A stretch of 64,000 nucleotides of DNA from Sphingopyxis sp. PAMC25046 (lineage in GTDB: Bacteria; Pseudomonadota; Alphaproteobacteria; Sphingomonadales; Sphingomonadaceae), in contig NZ_CP039250.1 in the NCBI RefSeq assembly GCF_004795895.1, forward strand, positions 1,612,001 to 1,676,000. Reading direction: 5' to 3'. A program made the position numbers and the translations under genes. Shown here piece after piece: positions 32,756-42,464 of this stretch (positions are counted from its first letter, which is position 1; every line of letters begins with the position of its first letter). The notes beneath the pieces are model-generated. The model was not told the DNA's origin and did no database searches. It saw only the letters and a program-made list of their open reading frames with translations.

Positions 32756-34804
32756 ATGACCTGGTTTCGTAAACCCGACGGCCCCGACCCGACCCTTGCG
32801 GTGGGGCCGGGCGCACCCTTTGCCGATATGGTGCCGCCTCCGCCGCCGCCCGTTCCCGAAACGCGGCGGCGCAAATGGATGCGCCGCATTTCGCGCGGCT
32901 TCGCCATTTTTTGCGTTGCTTTTCTCCTGCTCGTCGGCTGGCTCGCGCTCACCGCGCCGCTGTCGAAATCGCTCGAACCGATCGCGCCGCCGCAGATCAC
33001 CTTGCTCGCCTCCGACGGCACGCCGATCGCGCGCACCGGTGCCATCGTCGATGCGCCGGTCGAGGCGAAGAAACTGCCCAAACATGTCACTGGCGCCTTC
33101 CTCGCGATCGAGGACCGGCGCTTTTACAGTCATTGGGGCATAGACCCGCGCAGCATCGCGCGCGCGGTGTGGAGCAATGTCACCGGCGGCCGGACGCAGG
33201 GCGGCAGCACGATCACGCAGCAGCTTGCGAAATTCACCTTTCTGACGCCGAAGCGGACGCTCGGCCGCAAGGCGCGCGAGGCGCTGATCGCCTTCTGGCT
33301 CGAAGCCTGGCTGACCAAGGACGAGATTCTCGAACGCTATCTCTCGAACGCCTATTTCGGCGACAACACCTATGGCCTGCGCGCCGCCTCGCTTCATTAT
33401 TTCTACCGCCAGCCGGAAAAACTGACCCCCGCGCAAGCGGCGATGCTCGCGGGGCTGGTGCAGGCGCCGTCGCGGCTCGCGCCGACGCGCAATCCCGACC
33501 TTGCTGAAAAGCGCATGAAACTCGTGCTGAACGCGATGGTCGACACCGGCACTATGACCGCGGCCGAGGCGAAGGCGATCCGCACTCCGCGCATCGATGT
33601 GCGCACGCGCAACACATTGCCGACCGGCACCTATTTCGCCGACTGGGCACTGCCCGCCGCGCGCAAATTGAGCGATGTCGGCTATTCGCGCCAGACGATC
33701 ACGACGACGCTCGACGCGCGGCTGCAATCGATCGCGCGCCGCGTGGCAGGCCGCGCGGGGCTCGGCAAGGCGCAGGTCGCGCTCGTCGCGATGCGCCCGG
33801 ACGGCGAGGTCGTCGCAATGATCGGCGGCAAGGATTACGCCGCCTCGCCCTTCAACCGCGCGACGCAGGCGCGGCGCCAGCCCGGCTCGACCTTCAAACT
33901 CTTCGTCTATCTCGCGGCGCTCGAGGCGGGCTGGGAGCCCGACGACCGGATCGACAACAGCGCGATCGAAACCGGCTCCTATCGTCCCAAAAATTCGGGC
34001 GGCGCCTATTCGAAGGACATCAGCCTCGAGGATGCTTTCGCCTCGTCGAGCAACGTCGCGGCGGTGCGCCTGTTCGGCGAAGTCGGCGACGAAAAGGTGA
34101 TCGCGATGGCCCGCGACCTTGGCGTCACTGCGCCGATGGCGAAGGGCGACCCGAGCCTCGCGCTCGGCACGTCGAGCATGACCCTGCTCGAACTGACCGC
34201 CGCATATGCCGCCGTCGCGGCGAACAGCTATCCGGTCGAACCGCACGCGTTCAAGGAGGCCGAAAAGGGCTGGTTCGAAAATCTGGTCTGGGGGCCGTCA
34301 CGCTTCGGGTCGAGCGAGCATGAGGATATCGAGACGATGCTGCGTGCTGCGGTCAATCGCGGCACCGGCCGCGCCGCGCGGTTGCCGCAGGCCAATTATG
34401 GCAAGACCGGCACGACGCAGGACAATCGCGACGCGCTGTTCGTCGGCTATGCGAACGACCTCGTCGTCGGCGTGTGGATCGGCAACGACGACAACACACC
34501 GCTCCGGGGCATATCGGGCGGCGGCATGCCTGCCCGCATCTGGCGCGATTTTATGACCGAGGCATCGGGCCGGAAGGCCGCGCCGCGCCCCCGCCGCGCC
34601 GATCCCGCGGGGCCGGTCGAGCCGCTCGATATTCCCGACATCGGCGACATCCCGGTCGGCGACCGGACGCGCGTCGGGATCGAAGACGGCGACGCCGTAA
34701 TCTCGACCGAGGTGGGCGGCAGCCGCATCGACCTGCGCCTGCCGATCCGGGACCGCACGCCCGAACCGGTCGAGGAGCCGCCGCCGGTGACGACGCCTCG
34801 GTAA
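32756..34804 (+). CDS. Class A penicillin-binding protein (transglycosylase/transpeptidase)
   Basis: A 682-residue bifunctional peptidoglycan synthase. After a proline-rich cytoplasmic tail and one transmembrane helix (about 48-68), the GT51 glycosyltransferase domain shows EDRRFYSHWGID (catalytic Glu) and QGGSTITQQLAKF. The transpeptidase domain shows STFK in RQPGSTFKLF, SSSN, and KTGTT. It is shorter than E. coli PBP1a and lacks the OB-like insert; the C-terminal tail is Pro/Asp-rich. It polymerises lipid II and cross-links stem peptides in the periplasm. The start was chosen from the promoter position; the ribosome-binding site is weak. It ends six bases before the convergent DNA-repair gene. 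Confidence 0.92.
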   Translation: MTWFRKPDGPDPTLAVGPGAPFADMVPPPPPPVPETRRRKWMRRISRGFAIFCVAFLLLVGWLALTAPLSKSLEPIAPPQITLLASDGTPIARTGAIVDAPVEAKKLPKHVTGAFLAIEDRRFYSHWGIDPRSIARAVWSNVTGGRTQGGSTITQQLAKFTFLTPKRTLGRKAREALIAFWLEAWLTKDEILERYLSNAYFGDNTYGLRAASLHYFYRQPEKLTPAQAAMLAGLVQAPSRLAPTRNPDLAEKRMKLVLNAMVDTGTMTAAEAKAIRTPRIDVRTRNTLPTGTYFADWALPAARKLSDVGYSRQTITTTLDARLQSIARRVAGRAGLGKAQVALVAMRPDGEVVAMIGGKDYAASPFNRATQARRQPGSTFKLFVYLAALEAGWEPDDRIDNSAIETGSYRPKNSGGAYSKDISLEDAFASSSNVAAVRLFGEVGDEKVIAMARDLGVTAPMAKGDPSLALGTSSMTLLELTAAYAAVAANSYPVEPHAFKEAEKGWFENLVWGPSRFGSSEHEDIETMLRAAVNRGTGRAARLPQANYGKTGTTQDNRDALFVGYANDLVVGVWIGNDDNTPLRGISGGGMPARIWRDFMTEASGRKAAPRPRRADPAGPVEPLDIPDIGDIPVGDRTRVGIEDGDAVISTEVGGSRIDLRLPIRDRTPEPVEEPPPVTTPR

Positions 34805-34810
34805 GTGGCC

Positions 34811-35911
34811 TCAGTTCGATAACAGATCGAACGCCCCGGTCGCCACCGTCTGGCCGTTGACGATCAACTCGACCTCATGCCGCCCCGGATGATGGCGCCG
34901 CGTGGTGAAATCGCGGATCGTCTGGCTGATACGGAGAGCGGCGGTATCGCCCGCCGCGAGTTCGAAACTCTTCAGCTTGAACACCTTGGGCGCGGTCTTG
35001 CCGCCCGCGCGGGCGTAATGAATGCGGTAATCGACCACGAGCCGCTGATTGTCGGACGAATCCGACAGGATTTCGGCGCCGATCGCGATCCGGTCGCCAA
35101 GGCGCACCGTCGCCGGAACGACAGCGAAATCGCGCACGCTCACCGCCGCGCCATGGCCAACGCCGATCAGCGCGAGCGCGCGGGGGTCGCCCTGCTTGAT
35201 CAGCGTGCGCAGCGCGTGGCGAACGATCCATGCGGTGCGTGTATCGTCCTGCGGCCAGCCTGCGAGGCGCGCCAGCAGCCAGTCGGGCCGGTCCTTGGCG
35301 ATGTCGTTCAGATGGTTGGCGACCGACTTTCGAACGTAAAGGCTGGGATCGGCCTTGAGCGGTTCCAGGATCGGCGCTGCCAAGGTCGGATCGGCCTTGA
35401 GCGCCGGCACGCGCGCGGCCCATGGCAGGCGCGGCCGCGCGCCCTCGCTTGCGAGCCGGCGCACATGCTCGTCGTCGCTGTTCGTCCAGCGGGTCATCGC
35501 CGCCAGCGCGCGGGGCGTATCCGCCGCAAGAAAGGGACGGATCGCGAATTCGGCGGACCCAAAGCGGGTCAGGTCGGCGAGCGCCTCCATCGACGCGTCG
35601 AAATGCTCGAGCCCATGGCGCGCGACATATTCGGTGATCGCAATCGCCTGAAATCCGTGAGTCAATCGCGGTGCGATCGCCCGAAGGACATCGAGGCGCG
35701 CCGTATAAACGCCGGGCAGGGCGAGATGGAGTGCGTCGGCGATATGGCGGACGCGCTCCATGATCGACAGCGCGTCGAGCCCGCCCGATGCCGCGTCCAG
35801 AAAAACGCCGCGATCGAAGCGCGGTGCCGCTTTCGACCCCGCATCGGCGATCGTTTCCAGCGCGCGAGGCCCCAGAATATCTTTCAGCAGAGCCGGGGCA
35901 TCGCCGCTCAT
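34811..35911 (-). CDS. DNA alkylation repair protein (AlkD-like HEAT repeats)
   Basis: A 366-residue alpha-helical repeat protein of the AlkC/AlkD DNA glycosylase superfamily, which excises cationic alkylated bases. HEAT-like units with repeated hydrophobic helices run from about residue 30 to 270 (WTNSDDEHVRRLASEG, YVRKSVANHLNDIAKDRP). The C-terminal 80 residues form a beta-rich segment (DYRIHYARAGGKTAPKVFKLK) typical of the AlkC-like branch with an Ig-like tail, so AlkC is closer than AlkD. A cytoplasmic role in DNA repair is inferred from family. It lies 10 bases upstream of the outer-membrane efflux gene on the same strand, which is probably just close packing. Confidence 0.8.
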   Translation of the reverse strand: MSGDAPALLKDILGPRALETIADAGSKAAPRFDRGVFLDAASGGLDALSIMERVRHIADALHLALPGVYTARLDVLRAIAPRLTHGFQAIAITEYVARHGLEHFDASMEALADLTRFGSAEFAIRPFLAADTPRALAAMTRWTNSDDEHVRRLASEGARPRLPWAARVPALKADPTLAAPILEPLKADPSLYVRKSVANHLNDIAKDRPDWLLARLAGWPQDDTRTAWIVRHALRTLIKQGDPRALALIGVGHGAAVSVRDFAVVPATVRLGDRIAIGAEILSDSSDNQRLVVDYRIHYARAGGKTAPKVFKLKSFELAAGDTAALRISQTIRDFTTRRHHPGRHEVELIVNGQTVATGAFDLLSN

Positions 35912-35921
35912 AATGCTGGCC

Positions 35922-37322
35922 TCAGCGGCGCTCGACCAGTCCGCCGCCGAGCGCGACGTAGAGCGTGACCAGATTGTCGACCTGTGCGCGGCGGAGTTCG
36001 ATCAGCGTCTGTTCGGACGCGAACAGATTGCGCTCGGCGTCGAGCACTTCGAGATAGGTCGAAACGCCTTCGCGATAGCGCTTGCGCGCAAGGTCGGCGA
36101 TCTGGCGCGTCGCGAGCGTGCCGCGCTCCTGCGCCTCCACCTGTTCGGCAAGATAACGGCGTCCGGCAAGCGCGTCGGCGACCTCGCGAAAGGCGCCTTG
36201 CACCGCGCGCTCATAGGTGGCGACCGCGATATTCTCACGCGCTTCGGCGACGGTCAGATTGCCCTTGTTGCGCCCGAAATCGAAGATCGGCAGGCTGATC
36301 GACGGACCGAAGCTCCAGGTCATGCTGTCGTCGGTGAACAGATTATCGAGCGACAGCGACGCGAAACCGAGATTGCCGGTCAGCGAGATCGACGGGAAGA
36401 AGGCGGCGCGCGCGGCGCCGACATTGGCGCGCGCGGCGCGCAGCCGCTCTTCGGCCGCGAGGATGTCGGGCCGCGCGACGAGCAGGTCTGACGGCAGCCC
36501 GGCCGTCAGCGTCGGCGATTGCGCCTGCGCGACGAGTGGCAACGGCGCGGGCAGGGGCCCCGCGACGGGCCCGCCGGTAAGCACGGCGAGGAAATTATCG
36601 GCCTGCGCCTTGCCGAGCTTCAGGCTCGCGAGCTGCGTCTCGGCCTGCGTCAGCAGCGTCTCCGACTGGCGATAGTCGAGCGCCGAGGTCACCCCGGCGT
36701 CGAGGCGGCGCTTGGCGATGCGCAGCCCTTCCTTGCGGCTCGTCACCGTCGCTTCGGCGAGTTCGATCTGCTCCTCGGCGCCGCGTGACGAGAAATAGGT
36801 CGAGGCGACGTCGCGGACGAGCGCGAGGCGGAAGGCGCGCTCGGCCGCTTCGGTTGCCAGATACTGGCTGCGCGCGGCTTCTGACAGATTCTTGACCCGC
36901 CCCCAGAAATCGAGTTCGAACGAGGTCACGCCGACGCCGACCGAATAGCGATTGATCGTCGAAGCGCCCGTGCCCGGAACCAGCTGGCTGCGCGACCGCG
37001 TCGCATCGGCGCTCGCGCCCACGGTCGGCAGGCGGTCGGCATCCTGGATGCGATACAGGCCGCGCGCTTCCTCGATCTGCGCCACCGCGACGGCAAGATC
37101 GCGGTTGCGCGCGACCGCCTGCTCGATCAGCACCTCGAGTTGCGGGTCGGCAAAGAAGTCTCGCCATGCGATGTCGGTCGCCCGCTGGCCGAGCGTCACG
37201 TCGCCGGCGAATTCGGCGGGATAGTCGGCGGCAGTCGACAGCGGCGGGCGTTCGTGCTTCGGCGCCATGTTGACGCAGCCGGCGAGCGTCGTCGCCGCGG
37301 CGAGCGCGATCAGGTTACGCAT
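35922..37322 (-). CDS. Efflux transporter outer-membrane factor (NodT/OprM family)
   Basis: A 466-residue outer-membrane lipoprotein channel: lipobox LAGC near residue 16, then the duplicated helical-barrel repeats of TolC/OprM proteins (WRDFFADPQLEVLIEQA about 55-71, and the second repeat after VARPDILAAEERLRAARANVGAARAAFFP). It forms the outer-membrane duct of the RND pump encoded just upstream. ATG 37322 overlaps the pump stop codon, so the genes are translationally coupled. The start 15 bases upstream would place a Met-Arg-Ser extension before the signal peptide and is less likely. Last gene of the adaptor-pump-channel operon. Confidence 0.93.
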   Translation of the reverse strand: MRNLIALAAATTLAGCVNMAPKHERPPLSTAADYPAEFAGDVTLGQRATDIAWRDFFADPQLEVLIEQAVARNRDLAVAVAQIEEARGLYRIQDADRLPTVGASADATRSRSQLVPGTGASTINRYSVGVGVTSFELDFWGRVKNLSEAARSQYLATEAAERAFRLALVRDVASTYFSSRGAEEQIELAEATVTSRKEGLRIAKRRLDAGVTSALDYRQSETLLTQAETQLASLKLGKAQADNFLAVLTGGPVAGPLPAPLPLVAQAQSPTLTAGLPSDLLVARPDILAAEERLRAARANVGAARAAFFPSISLTGNLGFASLSLDNLFTDDSMTWSFGPSISLPIFDFGRNKGNLTVAEARENIAVATYERAVQGAFREVADALAGRRYLAEQVEAQERGTLATRQIADLARKRYREGVSTYLEVLDAERNLFASEQTLIELRRAQVDNLVTLYVALGGGLVERR

Positions 37323-40300
37323 GGCCGGGCTCCTCATGATGGCCTTTCTCGGCGGGGGCAGGGGGCCGCTTGCGGCTGAGCCATTTGCGCACCGACAGAT
37401 AGAAGAGCGGGATGAAGAAGATGCCGAGCAAGGTCGCGGCGATCATCCCGCCCATCACGCCCGATCCGACCGCGATGCGGCTGGCCGCGCCCGCACCGCT
37501 TGCGATGACGAGCGGCACCATGCCGAGGATGAAGGCGAGGCTGGTCATGATGATCGGACGCAGGCGCAGCTTGACCGCTTCCATCACCGCATCGAGCGTC
37601 GATTTGCCCTCGGCTTCCTGCTCGATCGCGAATTCGACGATCAGGATCGCGTTCTTCGCGGCGAGCCCGATGATCGTGATCAGGCCGACGTTGAAATAGA
37701 TGTCGGCCGAGAGCCCGCGCAGCATCGAGAAGAGCACCGCGCCGAGCACGCCGAGCGGCACCACGAGCAGCACCGCAACGGGCACCGACCAGCTTTCGTA
37801 AAGCGCCGCGAGCAACAGGAAGACGACGACGAGCGACAGGCCGAGCAACATGCCGATCTGCCCCGCCGACTGCTTCTCTTCATAGGAGATCCCGGTCCAT
37901 TCGAACGCGAAACCGGCCGGCAGCTGCGACGCGAGCCGCTCCATCTCGGCCATCGCTTCCCCGGTCGACTGGCCCGGCGCGGGTTCGCCCGAGATCGTCA
38001 TCGCGGGATAGCCGTTATAGCGCTGGAGCTGCGGCGCCTCGGCCGACCATTCGGCGGTGCTGAACGAACCGAAGGGCACCATGCCGCCGTTCGCGCTGCG
38101 CACGCGCAGGTCGAGCACGTCCTGCGGCGTCATGCGGCTCGCGGCATCGGCCTGGAGCAATACGCGCAGCACGCGGCCTTCGCGGGTGAAGTCGTTGGCA
38201 TAGGCGCTGCCGAAGCTGATCGCGAGCGTCGCATTGACGTCGCCGATCGACAGGCCGAGCGCGCGCGCCTGGATCCGGTCGATGTCGAGCTTCAGCACCG
38301 GCGCGTCCTCCTGCCCTTCGGGGCGGACGTTGGCGAGCAGCTTGCTCTGCATCGCGCCGCCGAGCATCTGGTTGCGCGCGGCGATCAGCGCGTCGCGCCC
38401 GTTGCCGCCGCGGTCCTGCAGCTTGAAGGTGAAGCCGCTCGACGTGCCGAGTTCGGGGATCGACGGCGGGCTGAGCGAGAAGACGAACGCCTCCTTGATG
38501 CCCATGAAGGTGCCCATCGCCTTGCCCGCGATCGCATCGGCGCTGTTTTCCTTGCCCGGGCGGTCCTCCCAGGGTTTCAGCGGCGTGAACATGATCGCGT
38601 TCGCCTGACCCTGGCCAAAGAAGCTGAAGCCGTTGACGAGCACGATGTTGGCGACCTGCGGCTGTTCGGCGAAGAAGGCCTTGACCTGCTTGTTCGCCTC
38701 GCCGGTGCGCTGCGTGGTTGCGCCCGGCGGGGCCTGAATGACGGTGATCAGATAGCCCTGATCCTCTTGCGGAAGGAAGGACCCCGGCAGCCGGAAAAAG
38801 AGCAATGCGGTCACCGCCACCATCGCGACAAAGACGCCGAGCCAGCGCAGCGGCGCCGCCAGCATCTTGCCGACGCTGCCCTGATAACGGTCGGTCGTGC
38901 GCCCGAACCAGTCGTTGAAGCGGCCGAAAAACCGATCGGCGAAGGCCCCGATGCGGCCCTTGCGCTCGGTCTGGTCGTGCGGCTTCAAGAGCGTTGCGCA
39001 CAGGGCCGGCGTGAGCGTCAGTGCGAGGAGTGCCGAAAAGGCGATCGAGATCGCGAGCGTCATCGAGAATTGGCGATAGATGCCGCCGGTCGACCCCGGA
39101 AAGAAGGCCATCGGGATGAACACCGCGATCAGCACCAATGTGATACCGATGATCGCCGACGTGATCTGCCCCATCGCCTTCACTGTCGCCTCATAGGGCG
39201 GCAGATGTTCCTCGTTCATGATGCGCTCGACATTCTCGATCACCACGATCGCATCGTCGACGAGGATGCCGATCGCGAGCACCATGCCGAACAGCGTCAG
39301 CACGTTGATCGAGAAACCGAACATCCACAGGCCAAGGCACGCGCCGGCCAGTGCGATCGGTACGACGACGGTCGGGATCACCGTTGCGCGCCAGTTCTGG
39401 AGGAACAGGAACATGACGAGGAAGACGAGCAACATCGCCTCGGCGAGCGTCTTCACCACCTCTTCGATCGACAGGCTGATGAAGGGCGTGGTGTCATAGG
39501 GGATCGACCAGGTGACGTCGGGCGGAAAGCCCTTCGACAACTCGGTCATCCGCGCGCGGATGCCCTCGGCGGTCGACAGCGCGTTGGCGCCGGGAGTCAG
39601 CTGGACCGCGAGACCCGCCATCGGCTTGCCGTTGAGTTCGGACGAGAAGAGATAGCTCGCCGCGCCCAGCTCGACGCGGCCGACATCACCCAGCGTCACC
39701 GCCGACCCGTCGGGGTTGGCGCGCAGGATGATGCTTTCGAACTGCTCGGGCTTGGTGAAGCGGCCCTGCGTCGTGATGACGGCGTTGAGTTGCGCTCCCT
39801 TGGCGAGCGGCTGGTCGCCGAGCTGGCCGCCCGGCGTCTGGCTGTTCTGCTCCTGCACCGCGCCCAAGGCTTCGGCGGCGGAGAGGTTGTAGGAGGCGAG
39901 CTTTTGCGGATCGAGCCAGATGCGCATCGCATATTCGGGCGCAAAGGCCTGGACGTTGCCGACGCCGTTTACGCGCCTGAGCTCGTCGAGCACGCGCGTG
40001 TTGGCGAAATTGTTGACTTCCATCGGGTCGGTGTCGCCGCTCTTCGACGTGATCGCGACGATCAGCAGGAAGCCCGAATTGGCCTCGGTCACCGAAATGC
40101 CCTGGCGGCGCACATCCTCGGGCAGGCGCTGTTCGACGCGGCGCAGGCGGTTCTGCACCTCCATCTGCGCATTGTCGATGTCGGTCCCCGCCTCGAAGGT
40201 CAGCGTGATCGACGCAGTGCCGTTCGATTCGCTGGTCGAGGCCATGTAGAGGAAGCCCTCGACCCCGTTCAGTTCCTGCTCGATGACCTGCGTGACATTC

Positions 40301-40479
40301 TGTTCGAGCGTGCTCGCGTCGGCGCCCGGATAGGTGACGCTGATCGTCAGCGACGGCGGCGCGACCGACGGATATTGCTCCACGGGCAGGCCGCGCAACG
40401 CGATGATCCCGGCCAGCAGGATGCCGATGGCGATGACCCAGGAGAAGATGGGCCGGTCGATGAAGAAGCGGGGGGTCAT
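37315..40479 (-). CDS. RND efflux pump permease (AcrB/MexB type)
   Basis: A 1054-residue HAE-1 family proton-driven inner-membrane pump with twelve transmembrane helices and two large periplasmic loops. Signature segments are FFIDRPIFSWVIAIGILLAG at the N-terminus, the proton-relay Asp pair in AIGILVDDAIVVIENVERIM (about 402-421), and the second-half repeat GLAAKNAILIVEFA. It expels drugs, dyes or bile-salt-like toxins from the periplasm and inner leaflet through the partner adaptor and channel. The gene is six bases after the adaptor stop and overlaps the channel gene. Control by the divergent TetR gene is likely. Substrate range is not predictable. Confidence 0.96.
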   Translation of the reverse strand: MTPRFFIDRPIFSWVIAIGILLAGIIALRGLPVEQYPSVAPPSLTISVTYPGADASTLEQNVTQVIEQELNGVEGFLYMASTSESNGTASITLTFEAGTDIDNAQMEVQNRLRRVEQRLPEDVRRQGISVTEANSGFLLIVAITSKSGDTDPMEVNNFANTRVLDELRRVNGVGNVQAFAPEYAMRIWLDPQKLASYNLSAAEALGAVQEQNSQTPGGQLGDQPLAKGAQLNAVITTQGRFTKPEQFESIILRANPDGSAVTLGDVGRVELGAASYLFSSELNGKPMAGLAVQLTPGANALSTAEGIRARMTELSKGFPPDVTWSIPYDTTPFISLSIEEVVKTLAEAMLLVFLVMFLFLQNWRATVIPTVVVPIALAGACLGLWMFGFSINVLTLFGMVLAIGILVDDAIVVIENVERIMNEEHLPPYEATVKAMGQITSAIIGITLVLIAVFIPMAFFPGSTGGIYRQFSMTLAISIAFSALLALTLTPALCATLLKPHDQTERKGRIGAFADRFFGRFNDWFGRTTDRYQGSVGKMLAAPLRWLGVFVAMVAVTALLFFRLPGSFLPQEDQGYLITVIQAPPGATTQRTGEANKQVKAFFAEQPQVANIVLVNGFSFFGQGQANAIMFTPLKPWEDRPGKENSADAIAGKAMGTFMGIKEAFVFSLSPPSIPELGTSSGFTFKLQDRGGNGRDALIAARNQMLGGAMQSKLLANVRPEGQEDAPVLKLDIDRIQARALGLSIGDVNATLAISFGSAYANDFTREGRVLRVLLQADAASRMTPQDVLDLRVRSANGGMVPFGSFSTAEWSAEAPQLQRYNGYPAMTISGEPAPGQSTGEAMAEMERLASQLPAGFAFEWTGISYEEKQSAGQIGMLLGLSLVVVFLLLAALYESWSVPVAVLLVVPLGVLGAVLFSMLRGLSADIYFNVGLITIIGLAAKNAILIVEFAIEQEAEGKSTLDAVMEAVKLRLRPIIMTSLAFILGMVPLVIASGAGAASRIAVGSGVMGGMIAATLLGIFFIPLFYLSVRKWLSRKRPPAPAEKGHHEEPGHA

Positions 40480-40485
40480 GTCGGA

Positions 40486-41640
40486 TCAGCGCTTCGCCGC
40501 GGGGGTCGACGCCGTTCCCTTGGGCTGCGCGACGCGGACGGGCGCACCCGGCTGCACCTTTTGCAGCCCGTCGACAATCACCCGGTCGCCGGGCTTCAGC
40601 CCGTCGAGGATCGCCCACTGGCCCGCGACCATCGCGCCCAGCTTGACCGGGCGCGGCGTCGCGACATTCTTGGCGTCGAGCACCATCACGCTCGCCGCGT
40701 CCTCCGCCAGCTTGACCGCGCGCTGCGGGATCAGCACGCCGTTGGCGCGATTGCCCGCAAAGATGCGTGCGCGGACGAACTGGCCGGGAAGCAGCGCCGA
40801 ATTGGGATTGGGAAATTCGGCGCGCAGCGCCGCGGTGCCCGTCGCCTCGTCGATCGAGAGGTCGAGGAAGTCTAGGTGGCCGATAACCGGATAGGCGCTG
40901 CCGTCCTCGAGGATCAGCTGGACCTCGACGCGTTCGAGTTGCGGCACGCTGACCTTGCCCGACCCCATGTCCCCGCGGATCGCCAAAAGGTCGGAACTCG
41001 ACTGGCCGAAATTGACATAGACGCGGTCGATTTGCTCGATCGTGGTCAGCAGCGTGCCTTGCGATGCGCTGACCAGCGCGCCTTCGGTGACCTCGGCGCG
41101 GCGCGCGCGGCCCGAAATCGGCGCGGTGACCGACGCATAGCCGAGGTTGAGGCGTGCCGATTCCAGATTGGCCTGTGCCGCCGCCACATCGGCTTCGGCG
41201 GTGCGCTGTGCGGCGACCGCGGCGTCATATTCCTGCTTGCCGATCGCCTGGTCGGCGAGCAGGGGCTGATAGCGTCCGACAACTTGTCGCGCATTGGCGG
41301 CGGTGGCCTGAGCGCGGGCCAGCTGCGCGCGCGCCGCATTGGCCGTCGCGATCAGCTCGCGCGGATCGATCCGGAACAGGGGCGTCCCGGCGCGCACGTA
41401 GCTGCCTTCATTGAACAGCCGCCGCTCGACGATGCCGTTGACCCGCGCGCGGACTTCGGACGTGCGATACGCCTGCACCCGGCCGGGCAGTTCGATGACG
41501 TTCGGCACGGCTTGCGTGCGGACGGTCACGATATTGACCTCGGGCGGCGGGGGCGCGGGGGGCGCCTCGGACGAGCAGGCGGCCAGCAGAAAGGCCAGCG
41601 CAGCGCCGGCGGCGCAGCTGAGAGGACGGACGCGACTCAT
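40486..41640 (-). CDS. RND efflux periplasmic adaptor subunit (AcrA/MexA type)
   Basis: A 384-residue membrane-fusion protein with a lipobox (LLAAC, Cys22), so it is a lipoprotein anchored in the inner membrane. Beta-barrel/lipoyl/hairpin architecture is visible: lipoyl half-motif GIVERRLFNEGSYVRAGTPLFRID (about 69-92), a coiled-coil hairpin rich in Ala/Gln (about 95-165), then the second lipoyl half SVTAPISGRARRAEVTEGALVSA. It bridges pump and channel. First gene of the efflux operon, with AGGGG a few bases before the ATG; the promoter lies in the 110-bp region shared with the TetR gene. Confidence 0.95.
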   Translation of the reverse strand: MSRVRPLSCAAGAALAFLLAACSSEAPPAPPPPEVNIVTVRTQAVPNVIELPGRVQAYRTSEVRARVNGIVERRLFNEGSYVRAGTPLFRIDPRELIATANAARAQLARAQATAANARQVVGRYQPLLADQAIGKQEYDAAVAAQRTAEADVAAAQANLESARLNLGYASVTAPISGRARRAEVTEGALVSASQGTLLTTIEQIDRVYVNFGQSSSDLLAIRGDMGSGKVSVPQLERVEVQLILEDGSAYPVIGHLDFLDLSIDEATGTAALRAEFPNPNSALLPGQFVRARIFAGNRANGVLIPQRAVKLAEDAASVMVLDAKNVATPRPVKLGAMVAGQWAILDGLKPGDRVIVDGLQKVQPGAPVRVAQPKGTASTPAAKR

Positions 41641-41707
41641 AAGGACCCCTGAAAAATCGCAGTTGTGCGGGATTGTTATATACGCAAAAGCTTGCGCTGA
41701 GGGGTCG

Positions 41708-41723
41708 TGTAATTTAAATTACA
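41708..41723. promoter_or_regulatory. 16-bp perfect palindrome, probable TetR operator
   Basis: TGTAATTTAAATTACA is an exact inverted repeat between the RND efflux operon and the divergent TetR gene, 28 bases before the TetR start and 68 bases before the adaptor start. Length, symmetry and position are those of a TetR-family operator that would repress both directions. Confidence 0.75.
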
Positions 41724-41750
41724 GAAAAGGGCAAGAGAGGGGGAGCATAA

Positions 41751-42389
41751 TTGGGCACGCCGGAATCGACTTTATGTCAAATGGATAGATATTCTTCACC
41801 ACGCGAACGGCGGCAAAGCGCCATTCTCGACGCCGCCGAGTCGCTGTTTCTCGAACAGGGCTATGAACGCACCAGCCTTGCCGAAATCGTCAAGCGCTCG
41901 GGCGGCTCGCTCGCGACGCTCTATGAACTGTTCGGCAACAAGCAGGGACTGCTTCGCGCGATCGCGACTCGCTGGTGCGACGAAGCCATGCTCCGGTCGC
42001 TCGATGACGACGCGATTCGGGGATTGTCGAGTGTCGACATCCTGAAGCGTTACGCGCATCGCCAGAAAGAGCTGATGGAATCGCCGCACGCTGTCGGCCT
42101 GATGCGCATGCTGATCTCCGAAAGTCTGCGCGACCATGAATTCGCGATGCAGATCTACCTCGACCTTCATGTGCCCGCGCTCGAGGAACTGATCGAATTG
42201 TTCGCCGAATGGGCGGCGACGGGCAAGGCCGATATCGATCGCCCGGACGCCGCCGCGCGTCTGTTCTTCGATATTGTCGTCGGCGATTCCATGCTGAACA
42301 CCCTGATGGGGATCGAGGTCGAATGGCTCGACAGCGAACAGATCGACTGGCGGCTCCAGCCGTTCCTTTCGCATTTCAAGATTCGATAG
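41751..42389 (+). CDS. TetR/AcrR-family transcriptional repressor
   Basis: A 212-residue repressor with the TetR HTH near the N-terminus (RQSAILDAAESLFLEQGYERTSLAEIVKRSGGSLATLYELFGNKQGL) and an all-helical ligand domain with the TetR_C_33-like segment LHVPALEELIELFAEW. It probably represses the divergent RND efflux operon and itself from the palindrome at 41708. Two starts are possible: a TTG at 41751 with GGGGGAG at good spacing (chosen) and ATG 41781, which has no ribosome-binding site. The HTH is complete with either. The inducer is unknown. Confidence 0.9.
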   Translation: MGTPESTLCQMDRYSSPRERRQSAILDAAESLFLEQGYERTSLAEIVKRSGGSLATLYELFGNKQGLLRAIATRWCDEAMLRSLDDDAIRGLSSVDILKRYAHRQKELMESPHAVGLMRMLISESLRDHEFAMQIYLDLHVPALEELIELFAEWAATGKADIDRPDAAARLFFDIVVGDSMLNTLMGIEVEWLDSEQIDWRLQPFLSHFKIR

Positions 42390-42464
42390 GCGACCCGCTG
42401 GTTGTTGTTGACATGATTGTTAATAAATGAAAGTTTGCGGCTTCCGTTTCGGGAGCGTCGCACC

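Noticed and set aside
37267..40875. Very long open frame on the plus strand opposite the RND pump (about 1200 codons)
   Set aside because: It mirrors the GC3-biased real genes on the minus strand, is Arg/His/Asp-rich without any motif, and crosses two genuine genes.
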